Below the pieces are notes generated by a model. The model ran no database searches and had not been told where the DNA came from. It was given only the letters and a program-made list of their open reading frames with translations. A stretch of DNA of 64,000 nt from Chitinophaga pinensis (GTDB lineage: Bacteria; Bacteroidota; Bacteroidia; Chitinophagales; CAMDFR01), in the NCBI GenBank assembly GCA_945872405.1, contig CAMBZT010000002.1:1-64000 (forward strand), in the 5' to 3' direction. The position numbers and the translations under genes are program-made. Shown in pieces: positions 19,901-29,260 of this stretch. How positions within the stretch are numbered: position 1 is the first letter of the stretch; each line of letters begins with the position of its first letter.

Positions 19901-22900
19901 CGAACATTTAGAAGAGCCATCATCACCAAGATCACCTTTGGGATTTAATGGGTCTCCTGACGAAGGATTTTTTATACCTAACATCATTGTTGCAACCATC
20001 CCTAAATCTGGATTTCCAATGATAGTTAACAGACGACCTTGTTCATCTTTTTTAGTATAGGGGACAGTTAATGGTATGCCTCTTTCATTTCTTTCTTGCT
20101 TTAAATCTGTGAATACAGAAAGTGCAATATCAATGCCGTTTTCCGATGGCCATACAATTTCTCTATCAGACAAGTTTTCGTTATCATATACTAGTGGAGG
20201 AGCCAATGCTGGGGTGATTTTTAGAGGAACTTCATACTGATAATAATTATCTCGAAAGTCTGTACCTAGTCTTATAAAACTTGTAACGTCATTATCAACG
20301 ACTGTTGGTGCAGACTGTTCCGCATGAATTGTCATTTGAAGTCGCTTATAGTTCCTGATATCTAAATCGATATTCTTAAACAAAGCACGTGAATCACCAT
20401 CGAGCAAGTTACATGCTTTTACAGCAAGTGCTTGTTCATTCAACTGTATTGTTGTATTAGCATTTTGTCCGATACCATTTTCTCTAGCTATGTTTGGAGG
20501 TAAGACATAGTTTACGGGAAGTTTTTCGCTATTTTCCTCAATGTTTACAGACGTTTGAAAGAATGTTGTGTTTTGATCTGGATCTATCGGGTTAGCATCC
20601 GTGCCGTTTTTAAGCACCCCGTCATAAACTCTCCATTGATTTCTAATCAGTTCAAATTTTGCAAACCGCAGCGTAAGTGGTTTTTCAAATTCAGTTAGAA
20701 ATAATCGAATAAATTGTATTGATCGAAAATCTTGTATGTTTCCTACTTTGTCATCATATTCACGAACAGGAATCCTAAACTGATACCAAGTATACTGGGG
20801 TAGTTCAACATTTGTAGAACCAAAAGCAACTGTTGTTGATGTGTTCACTACGCGAGAAATAATATATTTATTATTGCTCTCGTCCATTCCTGGAAAGATT
20901 GGGATTCGATACTCATAATACTCCTCATTTTCATTAAGCGTATTATCTCGATTTAGATCTTCTAAATCCGGTGTATTAGTTGCAGCATTGGAGAAAGCGC
21001 TATCACCTGTTACTATTGGAGAATTACCTTCAGGACCATTAAAACTCTCGTACCTTGTTATAATTTTTGATGAATTATCATCAAAAGTTGCATCCTTAAA
21101 AAACTTATAATCATCATTGGCTGGATCGTTTTCTAATCGGGCAAGCTCAAATGCATTGGAAGTAACAGACGCTCTAACATTAGTAAGGAATTCACCTCTC
21201 CTTATCTTTTCAAGCTCATCTGCCAAACCATCATAGCCAACATCTTGACATTTTCTCACATTGGGGTCAATATTAAAGGCATTCACAATAGGTGCTAGTC
21301 GAGGTACTTGACCATAAGAGGTTATGTCATTTTTAGTTGTATCACACTCTAATCCATTTTCATACAGCAACCTTGAGTCTTTCAAAATATCTTCAGAAAT
21401 AGTACCAAGATTAAGGTATAAATTTCCAGCCCTCGACACATTTTTATCGCCAACAAAAGGATCCATCACCCAAAATTCAATATATTCAACATTTGACGCT
21501 TCAAAGTCCGTATTGTCAAGACTTCGCATAATTCCACCCCAACGTGTTTTAGGATTATTTAGGTAACCCGAATCATCAATACCATAAGAAAACGCGTTGG
21601 CAAAAAGTTTAGATTCGTAATTATAAGGACCTCTAATTCTTGGATCGAAATTAATATCAAAGGTTTGAAGTGTATTGTTTACTAGGTTATTTGATCGATT
21701 GGGAAACACTTCAGATTGTAAAATCTGTCTTGTGTAATGATCGATAAAATCTACTGGATTGTCCTTGATGTATTGAGGAGTGCAGGCTTGGCTTTGATTA
21801 AAGCAAGGATCAATATTGTACCAATTTAGTTTTGCTCTGTTAAAGTTATACAAAGAGTCAAAACGATCAGACTCCGGAAACATTATCCGTCCACTTCCGT
21901 CTCTAGAGCCTCTAGGAGTGCTTGCCAATCGCCAAGATTGAATGGGCTGTCTTATATCATACCCATTGCTTGAACCTTCAAAGTCGTCAATATAAATGTT
22001 GCCATTTTTACCAATCACTTTTGAGTGACCAGGTTGTAAACGCGCCACTTCACCATAAAATGTAAAGGTGGACATGTCTTTTGTAGAATAGATAGGCAAC
22101 TTATCTAATGCTTTTGTGAGCCAAGGAACATCGGTATTGTATTTGACATCAAACCCCAACATAGTGTTTCTAATTGGGTCTTCACCTAGATTCACTTTTT
22201 GGGTGAATGGCCTTTCAGACATATGCAAAACGGTAGCACCAAAATTCAATTTTTCGCTCACACGATAATCAAATCTTGCACCATAAACTGCTTTTTGTTG
22301 GGCAGCAAATTGAGCTCCGTTTTCAAAATCAATTTTAATTTGATTTCCAGATTTAGCAATAGATTCGTTAATAATTTTAACACGACCTAAGTTATAATCA
22401 ACAGTATAATCTACCCCTTCGGTAAGTCTGATTCCTCCGGCAGTTACAATTACAGAACCAGCAGGAATATTAAAAGCATTCAGATTTATATCGCCTCCTC
22501 CAGCTGACTTATAACTTCCTTTAATCACAAATCGATTGTACTCTGGATATTGCGAAGCAATAACTTGGGTGGAGTCATAAAGTTGATTGTAGACATAATT
22601 TGGAGCTATAGATGCATCTCCATTTTCCTCGAATCTCTTTTGTAAAAAACTACCAAACGGCTCAATAACGGGAAAGATAATTCTACCATTTTGAGGTTTA
22701 ATTGTTATGCCATTAAGAAAATCAAAGACTCCATCGGGTTGAGCGTCTCCTTGATTATTCAAATTGTCAAGATTTAGTAATCTAATTAATTGCTTGCCTT
22801 GAATATTGCCCTTAGGCAAATAACGTTTTAAGCCATTACCAGGATCATTATAATAAATATCCAAGAAAAAATCTTCGTTGCTCACCTGATAAGCACCTAG

Positions 22901-24445
22901 AGAATAGATGTTCTTCATCATCAAGTTCCAGATGGGTAAGGTCGGTCTAGCAGAAGTTGTTTTCAATAATTTGAGATATAAAACCTTGCTTAGATCATTT
23001 GAATCTCCTAGCACTTGCGTAGCAAACTCACCAACTTGATATTTTTCGCCATTGATAGTGTATTCGTAAGCCACTGCTAAAACTTCATTAGGATTAAGTA
23101 CATTGTTCAAAGAAACATAACCCAACAATGGGTCAAAACTATACTCACTTGGTTGTAACTTTCGGGCATACACTTTTTCATAATCCTGCACGGGTACTAG
23201 ACCTAAACTTCCTTGAATGAATGGAGTCACATTACTGATACTTCTATTCTCAAGAGAGATGGCGGGTCCTCCCCCAGTAAGTTGATTATACAAATCATTT
23301 GTTTGATTGGATGGTAAACTTAGAGAAGCATTTCCATTGATTAAATTTGAATATGGATCCTTTTCTCCAAGATCCATAAAACCCACCACGTCTCTAACAT
23401 TGGTGGTGGCGCCATTTCTATTTGTGACCCAAACTTCTATTCTATTTACGTTTACGATAGATTGAATATTTGGCAGATTCGCCATTGCCTTATCGTAATT
23501 ATCTCTAAAATATTGGGCTAAGAAAAAGTGTCTATTTGCATCATATCTATCAGTGGAAATTTCAAACTTTTGAATTTGAATTCCATTATCAATTGTGATA
23601 CTCTCTTTTTTTGATTTTTGTTGAGCCATCAAAATAGAGGTAGTAAGACGACCAAATCTGAGTTTCGCTTTAAATCCAAACATTGCCTGCGTACTGGTAA
23701 TCAATTGAGTGGGGAGAGGTAAGGCAACTGTACCTGCCGCTAATTCTTGAATGATATCATCTTCTTCACCCGAATACTGAAGCTTAATCAAGTTGTTAAT
23801 ATCACTCCCAAAACTAAAACCTCCTTGAGTGTTATATCCAAGATTTAACTGCAACTTATTTCCAATCTTTCCTATGACGTTAAGATTCATATTCATATCA
23901 AAATCAAATCCTCCATTTTTTTGATTTCTAACAGGAAGTGTTGGATTTGCAATCTTTGTTCGATTTCCACCTAAGGTTAGTTCTATATTACCTGAAGGTC
24001 TTATATCAACGGTTGTATTTCCAAAAAGTCTATCTGCTAATTTTGATTTTGTGTCAATTGGAGGAATTAATCCTTTCTTCTCTACGAGATTGATTCCTGC
24101 ACTTCTACTTTTTATGTATTCATTCTTTTGTTGCTGCTCCACATATTTAACATATTCCGCATAGGTAAGATACATAGGAGGTCTATAATTTATGCCACCA
24201 ATTTTCTCATAAATTATATAGGTATTTGTTTCAGGATCGTATTCAATGCTTCGTATAATATTTGAAGGATCATTCAGGTCAATCGGGTTTTTGGAAGGAT
24301 CAGTTACAAAATCACCCTCCCTATCCTTAAGCGGATATTTTAAGGAATCTGGTGCTGCCATATAAGAGCTTGCAAAAGAATTACCCATCAATGCAAAACC
24401 TAAAACAATAGTTACTATTAAATTACGTACCATATGATATTTCAA
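16970..24445 (-). CDS. sprA: Cell surface protein SprA (type IX secretion translocon)
   Basis: A 2491-residue outer-membrane protein. SprA forms the very large beta-barrel translocon of the type IX secretion system and is needed for gliding in flavobacteria. The signal peptide is residues ~1-26, followed by the SprA N-terminal text (GGFDFDMNMNLNVIGKIGNKLQLNLGYNTQ, QLITSTQAMFGFKAKLRFGRL) and long stretches of amphipathic strands typical of a barrel (ITVTSRIDQ, RISFLPSIDYTVSKRINVRVFFDWSRTKPY at the end). Residues ~1915-2000 are unusual: a Lys/Glu-rich, helical, coiled-coil-like insert. The second ATG (residue 5) could be the start. ruvA lies 59 nt upstream, a conserved neighbour. Confidence 0.95.
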   Translation of the reverse strand: MKYHMVRNLIVTIVLGFALMGNSFASSYMAAPDSLKYPLKDREGDFVTDPSKNPIDLNDPSNIIRSIEYDPETNTYIIYEKIGGINYRPPMYLTYAEYVKYVEQQQKNEYIKSRSAGINLVEKKGLIPPIDTKSKLADRLFGNTTVDIRPSGNIELTLGGNRTKIANPTLPVRNQKNGGFDFDMNMNLNVIGKIGNKLQLNLGYNTQGGFSFGSDINNLIKLQYSGEEDDIIQELAAGTVALPLPTQLITSTQAMFGFKAKLRFGRLTTSILMAQQKSKKESITIDNGIQIQKFEISTDRYDANRHFFLAQYFRDNYDKAMANLPNIQSIVNVNRIEVWVTNRNGATTNVRDVVGFMDLGEKDPYSNLINGNASLSLPSNQTNDLYNQLTGGGPAISLENRSISNVTPFIQGSLGLVPVQDYEKVYARKLQPSEYSFDPLLGYVSLNNVLNPNEVLAVAYEYTINGEKYQVGEFATQVLGDSNDLSKVLYLKLLKTTSARPTLPIWNLMMKNIYSLGAYQVSNEDFFLDIYYNDPGNGLKRYLPKGNIQGKQLIRLLNLDNLNNQGDAQPDGVFDFLNGITIKPQNGRIIFPVIEPFGSFLQKRFEENGDASIAPNYVYNQLYDSTQVIASQYPEYNRFVIKGSYKSAGGGDINLNAFNIPAGSVIVTAGGIRLTEGVDYTVDYNLGRVKIINESIAKSGNQIKIDFENGAQFAAQQKAVYGARFDYRVSEKLNFGATVLHMSERPFTQKVNLGEDPIRNTMLGFDVKYNTDVPWLTKALDKLPIYSTKDMSTFTFYGEVARLQPGHSKVIGKNGNIYIDDFEGSSNGYDIRQPIQSWRLASTPRGSRDGSGRIMFPESDRFDSLYNFNRAKLNWYNIDPCFNQSQACTPQYIKDNPVDFIDHYTRQILQSEVFPNRSNNLVNNTLQTFDINFDPRIRGPYNYESKLFANAFSYGIDDSGYLNNPKTRWGGIMRSLDNTDFEASNVEYIEFWVMDPFVGDKNVSRAGNLYLNLGTISEDILKDSRLLYENGLECDTTKNDITSYGQVPRLAPIVNAFNIDPNVRKCQDVGYDGLADELEKIRRGEFLTNVRASVTSNAFELARLENDPANDDYKFFKDATFDDNSSKIITRYESFNGPEGNSPIVTGDSAFSNAATNTPDLEDLNRDNTLNENEEYYEYRIPIFPGMDESNNKYIISRVVNTSTTVAFGSTNVELPQYTWYQFRIPVREYDDKVGNIQDFRSIQFIRLFLTEFEKPLTLRFAKFELIRNQWRVYDGVLKNGTDANPIDPDQNTTFFQTSVNIEENSEKLPVNYVLPPNIARENGIGQNANTTIQLNEQALAVKACNLLDGDSRALFKNIDLDIRNYKRLQMTIHAEQSAPTVVDNDVTSFIRLGTDFRDNYYQYEVPLKITPALAPPLVYDNENLSDREIVWPSENGIDIALSVFTDLKQERNERGIPLTVPYTKKDEQGRLLTIIGNPDLGMVATMMLGIKNPSSGDPLNPKGDLGDDGSSKCSEIWFNELRLSGLDETGGTATLATVNVKLADLGNLSLATKYHSIGFGQIEQKVDQRFRDEYVDYDFTSSLEIGKFIPKKVGFRIPFYGSYAQKYSTPQYDPYQLDIKTKAQTARYKSSGGDTLKNYRETIKTIETRRGFNFTNVRIVPQSKKKKLWPWSPNNFTFTYAFNEVFKSDPFTEYNGTKNYLGIFGYNYSPQPKFLYPFKKAIKSSKKWWDIIKDININLIPSTLAFNTDINRRFGELRLRVIGNEEFPIAPTYNKFFTWDRNYVLRWSPFKSVNLDFNATNNARIDEPNGKIDTKEKKKEVWDNVLSFGRNTNYTQSLNATYNLPINKIPLLDWIQVRSSYASTYTWTASPLLRDKVNDKFIPNTLGNMINNSQNISLNGDFNIKRLYDKLPFLKAYNNPNPNQGDAKKRKAADVIVEKAREKIKTQIEKAYKDLNKYKETIKDIKESKKKTPIEKESEINVVKKQIKDKQKAIKKLNKDLYAKQKSEIPGVALLIEPLLALKKVSVTYSENRATTVSGFMNSPRALGVSDINSPGYDFAFGKQPGMIPFKTASSDERNNWLEEAADKGWISGDTLLNRPFMQTFAQAFNVKANFEPWRDIKVDLEWNKTYTINHSQMFKKENSADPFEHFFPKDMGTYSITNIPIRGLFKKFDKDFNSELYKNFEANRPIISDRISRENPNADPNREYVNPDGTINSGYKSGYGPKSQEVLIPSFLAAYMGKDVNKVKLNPFKNIPLPNWRLTYNGLTNFAWAKKIFASFSLTHAYSSTLNINSFESNFDYQGDGNYTNSESIDTLNNNYFSLYRMPNIVINEAFQPLIGVNISFKNNLTLSFDYKKSRIVTMSFADYQLNEIKSTAYTMGLGYKIRGLKIPIKIKGKPLKLENDLNFKFDFSYRNNITVTSRIDQGIHEPTTGSRIISFLPSIDYTVSKRINVRVFFDWSRTKPYTSASYPITTARGGITLKLSLNPN

Positions 24446-24504
24446 ATCCGCACTTCTGCTTTTGTTTGGTTGTTTAACGAAAATATTTTAAACTAATTGC
24501 TCAA

Positions 24505-25113
24505 CTACAGCGCTTTTAATGCTTTTTTAATTAGTTCCTCAACAGTTTGAGAAGAATCACTGCTATTTACTATTTTTCCTATGGCCTTTTCTGCTAGAGG
24601 TCTTCCTATTCCTAATGAGACCAATGCCTGAAGGGCCTCCTCTTGCATCGTCATCTTTTGTTGAGAATTAGAAGCTCCTGTTGATGAAGACGAAGTGGCA
24701 CCACCAAGTTTATCTCTCAATTCAAGGATGGCTCTTTGAGCTGTCTTGGGTCCAATTCCTTTTATGCTCTGTATTAGTGAGACATTTCCATTAAGAATTG
24801 CCTTTTCAACTTCAGAAGCAGTCAAACTGGAGAGCATCATTCGAGCAGTATTTACGCCAATTCCTGAAACAGAAGTTAACTTCAAAAAAATCTCTTTTTC
24901 TTCTTCTTCGTAAAAGCCAAAAAGTTCAATTCCTGTGACGTTGTTTCCTTCGTTTTTTACATGTAAGTGTGTAAAAAGTTTAATCTGCTTTTCATGTTGT
25001 ATGGCTGTGAAAGTATTCAAACTAATGTGAAGACCATAACCAATCTGATTAATTTCGATAACGACGTATGCTGGATGTATGGATACTAATTCTCCCTTAA
25101 TAAAATGCATCAT
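24505..25113 (-). CDS. ruvA: Holliday junction DNA helicase subunit RuvA
   Basis: A 202-residue protein that binds four-way junctions and loads RuvB. It has the N-terminal OB domain (MMHFIKGELVSIHPAYVVIEINQIGYG), two helix-hairpin-helix motifs (LTSVSGIGVNTARMML, IKGIGPKTAQRAILELRDKL), a flexible Ser/Thr linker and the C-terminal RuvB-binding domain III (ALVSLGIGRPLAEKAI). Complete and normal in length. Confidence 0.97.
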   Translation of the reverse strand: MMHFIKGELVSIHPAYVVIEINQIGYGLHISLNTFTAIQHEKQIKLFTHLHVKNEGNNVTGIELFGFYEEEEKEIFLKLTSVSGIGVNTARMMLSSLTASEVEKAILNGNVSLIQSIKGIGPKTAQRAILELRDKLGGATSSSSTGASNSQQKMTMQEEALQALVSLGIGRPLAEKAIGKIVNSSDSSQTVEELIKKALKAL

Positions 25114-25249
25114 AAATTTTCTGATTCAAACCACAAATTCTGTTCAATAAACAGTTGGCTAAATTACTAATTTATATTAAGATAAACAGCAATAATTCCA
25201 ATTTTTAAAAAGTTTATGTTAGTGAAACGCAAAGAGCTTGCAGACTGGT

Positions 25250-25885
25250 CTACTTTCTTCCATAGTCCGCAGGTATTTCTCCCCATATATGTGTCTCCCA
25301 CTTTAATATTTCATTTGAAAAATCATTGGTATTCAGCCATAAGACAGCTCTATCTAACAACTCAAAAATTATCTTATTTTTTGAGTTGGGTCTAAGGTTA
25401 GTTTTCACTTTTTTACTTTTCACCCATGAAATCGCAGTTTTACTATCTGTGTAAATGGCAATATTGAGCTCTTTTTTCTTACAGAGAGCGAGCGCGTGGA
25501 CCAATCCTAAAAATTCCCCAATATTATTGGTGCCATCTTCATATTGGGGAGATGCAAAAATTTCTTCTTTTGTACTAGTATCAACACATCTATATTCCAT
25601 TATACCTGGATTTCCGCTGCACGCAGCATCAACACAGATACTATCAATAATAATATTAGTAGCTTTTGATTTGCTTATAGGTGAAGTTGATACCTTGAAA
25701 GAGGAAGGCTTCTTGACAAAATCCCAATAGCTCTGCTTCAGTGCATCTTCTGCTTCGTTTCTTGTCTCAAATGATTTATACTGAGCTCCTTCATGTCCTT
25801 TTATTTGTTTTTGACATGCTTCCCAATTATTAAAAACACCAGATTCTAAACCTTTCCAAACAGTATAATATTTAGGTTTCGCCAT
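25250..25885 (-). CDS. rnhA: Ribonuclease HI with N-terminal hybrid-binding domain
   Basis: A 211-residue enzyme that cuts RNA in RNA-DNA hybrids. The N-terminal viroplasmin-like domain (KYYTVWKGLESGVFNNWEACQKQIKGH, YKSFETRNEAEDAL) binds hybrids. The catalytic domain shows the acidic residues in CVDAACSGNPG, NNIGEFLGLVHAL, IYTDSKTAISWV and the C-terminal PADYGRK, though the first D-x-S/G pattern is CVDAAC instead of the usual TDGSC. A -7-like TAATTTTG lies at 25906-25899, near the start codon. Confidence 0.93.
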   Translation of the reverse strand: MAKPKYYTVWKGLESGVFNNWEACQKQIKGHEGAQYKSFETRNEAEDALKQSYWDFVKKPSSFKVSTSPISKSKATNIIIDSICVDAACSGNPGIMEYRCVDTSTKEEIFASPQYEDGTNNIGEFLGLVHALALCKKKELNIAIYTDSKTAISWVKSKKVKTNLRPNSKNKIIFELLDRAVLWLNTNDFSNEILKWETHIWGEIPADYGRK

Positions 25886-25954
25886 AATTTATAAAACACA
25901 AAATTAATTCTAAATAGGAAGAACTTAAAATTTAAGTATTATTTGTCAAATTAT

Positions 25955-26635
25955 TTAGTACAAAATCTTAGTGGTTTTGATTTTTTTTGTCCCCAACTTG
26001 TCAAATTCATTAAAATACCAAGGACCTTTTTTTACGCCATTTTTATAGGAACCGTAAATAATTTCTTTCGGATACACCTGCTCATTCTTTAAGTATTCAA
26101 TATAAACTGCATCATTAGATTTTAAATCAATGGTTAGTGAATAGAGAACACTTCCCTTCTCTGTATAACATTGTATTTTTAACTGTTCGGGTTCATTACT
26201 AAGGTCACCATTTTTAATAAAATTAAACTCCTTATGAATTCCTCCATTTTTATAAAATGTTTTGTTTAAATATAGGAAAGGAGGGAACTTGCCATGATAT
26301 GAGTCATAAATTCTTGGATCAATGTGCACTAATTTTCGATGAATACTATCTTCTTGTATAATCGTGAAGTATAAAATCCTAAAGGTGTCACTACTAAAAA
26401 AGAAGAAGGAATCATTTTTCTGCAACCACTTTCCGCTAATATAATCAATTAGTGGTTCATCATTCTTTGTAAAAGAAAAAGTAGAATCGGTGCTGAGAAC
26501 AATCAATCTAAACTGATCTTTAGACCACATCTGATCTTGTATCAAAGGTGTTTGCGGGGTAGTGACCTTTACTTGTGCAACGATGTTGTTACTCAAAAGA
26601 AGTAGAAAAATAAGTTTATAAAAAAATCTAATCAC
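25955..26635 (-). CDS. Secreted hypothetical protein with YwqK/MORN-like C-terminus
   Basis: A 226-residue protein with a signal peptide (FFYKLIFLLLLSNNIVAQ). The C-terminal segment YGSYKNGVKKGPWYFNEFDKLGTKK has the 'G-x-x-x-G-x-W' pattern of MORN/YwqK repeats seen in many secreted Bacteroidota proteins. The middle (residues ~60-170) is not recognised. It stands alone, with the frameshifted lipoprotein gene upstream. Confidence 0.8.
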   Translation of the reverse strand: MIRFFYKLIFLLLLSNNIVAQVKVTTPQTPLIQDQMWSKDQFRLIVLSTDSTFSFTKNDEPLIDYISGKWLQKNDSFFFFSSDTFRILYFTIIQEDSIHRKLVHIDPRIYDSYHGKFPPFLYLNKTFYKNGGIHKEFNFIKNGDLSNEPEQLKIQCYTEKGSVLYSLTIDLKSNDAVYIEYLKNEQVYPKEIIYGSYKNGVKKGPWYFNEFDKLGTKKIKTTKILY

Positions 26636-26664
26636 AATGTAATAATAACGCTATTCGTTATAAA

Positions 26665-26921
26665 TTATTTTGTTTTTCTATTACTAAGAAACTTTCTAAC
26701 AACAGATAAAATCATGAATAGAAGTACGAAAAATGGCCATGCCGTCACTTTATTAAGTTGAGGTTGATTCGTTATGTCTACTAAATCTTCTCATTAAATA
26801 CATCATTTGCAATGGCATCAACATCTTTAGCTAGATTATTGAATTTTGAGGAAGAGGTAGATTGACAGTCAGATAAGAATAAAAAAAGACGTACTGTGTA
26901 AAAAGAAGTAGCTATTTTCAT
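26665..26921 (-). pseudogene. Frameshifted gene for a small lipoprotein with a C-terminal membrane anchor
   Basis: Two short frames abut on the minus strand. From the ATG at 26921 the first reads MKIATSFYTVRLFLFLSDC then QSTSSSKFNNLAKDVDAIAN and DVFNEK before a TAG at 26783-26781. In another frame the text continues without a break in character: DLVDITNQPQLNKV, TAWPFFVLLFMILSVVRKFL, SNRKTK and stop at 26665. The total is 257 nt, i.e. one base short of 86 codons, or two too many for 85. The joined product would be ~85 residues with a lipobox-like FLSDC (Cys19) and one transmembrane segment. No classical slippery heptamer is seen at the junction, so a real mutation, or a sequencing or assembly error, is more likely than programmed frameshifting. 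Confidence 0.62.
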
Positions 26922-27025
26922 CTCTAACAATTTTGAATTCAAATGATTCGGGGTCAAGATGAGATAAGAATTTTATTCCATGAAATTCTATCTTTTTTTG
27001 TAAGCTTAAGAAAATGGCTTTAGTG

Positions 27026-28111
27026 CTATCTTTTAGCGCTTGGGCTTATGTTTATTTTAAATAAAACAAATATGAGGGAAGCAAGAAAAATTAGAGCGGT
27101 TACCTGATGAACAACGCCTAAGAAGACGGGTGTTTTAGTGCTACTACCAATAACGGTGAGCACACCTAATAAGAATTGAACCATAATCAATATTACCAAA
27201 AGCAGGCTTCCTTTTTTAAGAGAAGGGGTAAGCGACACTTTGTGAAATAAATAATACAAGGTAAAAACCTGAAGTACTAAAATTAGTGCTGTGGTTCTGT
27301 GTACCAATTGTACTAGCACTTTGATATATACAGATGGCTCATAATTTAGAAGGTTTGCCGCATTTAAGACAAATGGCTGTTGGAGACCTAGACTTAACTT
27401 ATCCAAATGTAACCAGATTGGAAAATAAGGAAGAACAACGCCTGCACGCATTCCAGCCATCAGGCCACCAAATAGAATTTGAATCAACAAGATTGGTAGG
27501 ATAGACCATGCAATTTGCTTAACCAATTTTGGCACAATGACTCGTGGTTTTTCATTATTGGTATATGAGAAAAAAGTCCAACATAGATAAGAAAACAGAA
27601 GAGAGGCAATCATCAAATGAATAATAAGCTTATAGGCGCTTACCCATGTTCTGCTATCTTCATTTAAACCACTGCTAACCATTAACCATCCATACAATCC
27701 TTCTAGCGAAGCAAGCGCAATCACAAGCATTAACTGACCAAATAGCTTCTTTGAAATTTTTCTTGTCAACAGAAAAAAGAAGAACCCTATCACAAAAACA
27801 ATAAGCATAGTTCTTGCCCATAATCTATGGAAATATTCCCAAAAATAGATAACCTTAAATTCGGTTAAATCCATGTTAGGATGCAACGACTCATACTGTT
27901 TTTTTGCATGAATTTTGTAATTGATAAATGTTTCGTTCCATTCGCTCTGATTGAGAGGGGGTAGCGTGCCTTCAACTATTTTCCATTCTGTTATAGATAA
28001 TCCAGAATCGGTGAGACGGGTTATTCCACCTATTATTACTTGTACAAATACCATAACAATTCCTACTAGAAGCCATGTTGAAAGTGGTTTGTAAGATGTA
28101 TTATTAATCAT
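27026..28111 (-). CDS. ctaA: Heme A synthase (COX15/CtaA)
   Basis: A 361-residue, eight-helix membrane protein that oxidises heme O to heme A for cytochrome oxidase. Visible: WLLVGIVMVFVQVIIGGITRLTDSGLSITEWKIV, the heme-ligating EYFHRLWAR, a second HLMI and a C-terminal QLVHRTTALIL and GVVHQVTALIFL. The duplicated four-helix pattern with all four histidines is intact. The rest of the cytochrome oxidase cluster is not nearby. Confidence 0.95.
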   Translation of the reverse strand: MINNTSYKPLSTWLLVGIVMVFVQVIIGGITRLTDSGLSITEWKIVEGTLPPLNQSEWNETFINYKIHAKKQYESLHPNMDLTEFKVIYFWEYFHRLWARTMLIVFVIGFFFFLLTRKISKKLFGQLMLVIALASLEGLYGWLMVSSGLNEDSRTWVSAYKLIIHLMIASLLFSYLCWTFFSYTNNEKPRVIVPKLVKQIAWSILPILLIQILFGGLMAGMRAGVVLPYFPIWLHLDKLSLGLQQPFVLNAANLLNYEPSVYIKVLVQLVHRTTALILVLQVFTLYYLFHKVSLTPSLKKGSLLLVILIMVQFLLGVLTVIGSSTKTPVFLGVVHQVTALIFLASLIFVLFKINISPSAKR

Positions 28112-28288
28112 TCTATAATTTAGTTAGATACAAAATTAAAAGGAATCAAAGATATTTACTCCATTTTATTGAAATGTCAAGTAATCATATGGCCTTTGCG
28201 ATACTTATCGGTTAGAACAAATATTTTCAAAAACAGTTTTAAATAATATAAATTTTTGACTAATTTTATTAAAGAATATAAAGTCACG

Positions 28289-28987
28289 ATGCCAAACTCC
28301 GAACACTCCCCAACAAATCTTGATATTAAGAAATTTGATTCATTTTTTACACAAATAAAAGATTTGATGAATGGCAAGGAATTAGATATTCTCCATTTCA
28401 AAAAAAGCGATACTGTTTTTCGGGAGGGGGTTATGCCAAAAGGATTGTTTTGTATAAACAAAGGTAAAGTTAAGTTATCCATCACAGGTGAAGATGGCAA
28501 GGAAAAAATTATTCGGTTGGCAAACAATGGAGATATGATGGGCTATAGGGCATTATTGAGCAGCAGTTTATATAATGCTACTGCTGTTACTCTTGAACCT
28601 TGTGAACTTTGTTTTATCCCTAAAGATTTTTTTATTGAAGTCTTGAAAAAGGATAGTAATCTTTCTTTTGAGATGATGAAATTACTTTCAGATGATTTAA
28701 AGAATGCTGAAGTTCAGATGGCACATCTTGCCCAAAAACCTGTTCGAGAGCGCATGGCTGAAGCATTGTTATTAATGAAACAAACTTATGATTTTGAGGA
28801 AGATCATCAAACGTTAGACATCATACTTTCAAGGGAAGAAATAGCAAACCTAGTAGGAACTGCCACTGAAACCGCTATTCGTTTGTTATCGGAGTTTCGA
28901 AACGATGGAATGATTGAACTAAATGGAAAAAAGATTAAAATTTTAGATTTAGCTCGACTAATAAAAACCGCAAACATACACGACTAG
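28289..28987 (+). CDS. Crp/Fnr family transcription regulator
   Basis: A 232-residue regulator. An N-terminal cyclic-nucleotide-type beta-roll (KKSDTVFREGVMPKGLFCINKGKVKLS, GDMMGYRALLSSSLYNATA) is followed by a long dimerisation helix and a winged helix-turn-helix (LSREEIANLVGTATETAIRLLSEFRNDGMIELNGKKIKIL). There is no N-terminal cysteine cluster, so it is not an oxygen-sensing Fnr. The frame opens at a TTG at 28256, but the ATG at 28289 (MPNSEHSP) is preferred. Its ligand and targets are unknown; it stands divergent to ctaA. Confidence 0.9.
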   Translation: MPNSEHSPTNLDIKKFDSFFTQIKDLMNGKELDILHFKKSDTVFREGVMPKGLFCINKGKVKLSITGEDGKEKIIRLANNGDMMGYRALLSSSLYNATAVTLEPCELCFIPKDFFIEVLKKDSNLSFEMMKLLSDDLKNAEVQMAHLAQKPVRERMAEALLLMKQTYDFEEDHQTLDIILSREEIANLVGTATETAIRLLSEFRNDGMIELNGKKIKILDLARLIKTANIHD

Positions 28988-29232
28988 AACTTCTCAAATG
29001 ATTCATTCTTAATAAAGAACTTCTCCGATTTCAATCATTATTTTTTAATGCTCTTCCATTTACCGTTTAAATGGCATCAAATTAGAAATTGTCATAGAGA
29101 TTTATACATTTTAGTGAATAAATTCAACAAAACTTTAAGTATATTCCTTTCGAGCAAAAAGGTACATCCTATCAGTAAATCTTTCACTAAAAATGAATAC
29201 TTGGGTTCAAAAAGGCTTGTTAGCGTCAAACA
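28988..29232. other. Gene-free stretch between the Crp/Fnr gene and the tRNA terminator
   Basis: About 245 nt with no frame that looks coding and no convincing promoter or hairpin. With the tRNA and its flanks it makes up the 396-nt gap between protein genes. Confidence 0.6.
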
Positions 29233-29259
29233 AAACCCCCTGAAAAATTCAGAGGGTTT
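29233..29259 (-). terminator. Hairpin terminator after tRNA-Phe
   Basis: A 12-bp stem with one mismatch (29233-29244 with 29248-29259, AAACCC.CTGAA type) directly 3' of the tRNA on the minus strand, ending in TTTTG. Confidence 0.7.
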
Positions 29260-29260
29260 G

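Noticed and set aside
26665-26921. Programmed frameshifting in the small lipoprotein gene
   Set aside because: No slippery heptamer or downstream structure is apparent at the junction; mutation or a sequencing error is simpler.
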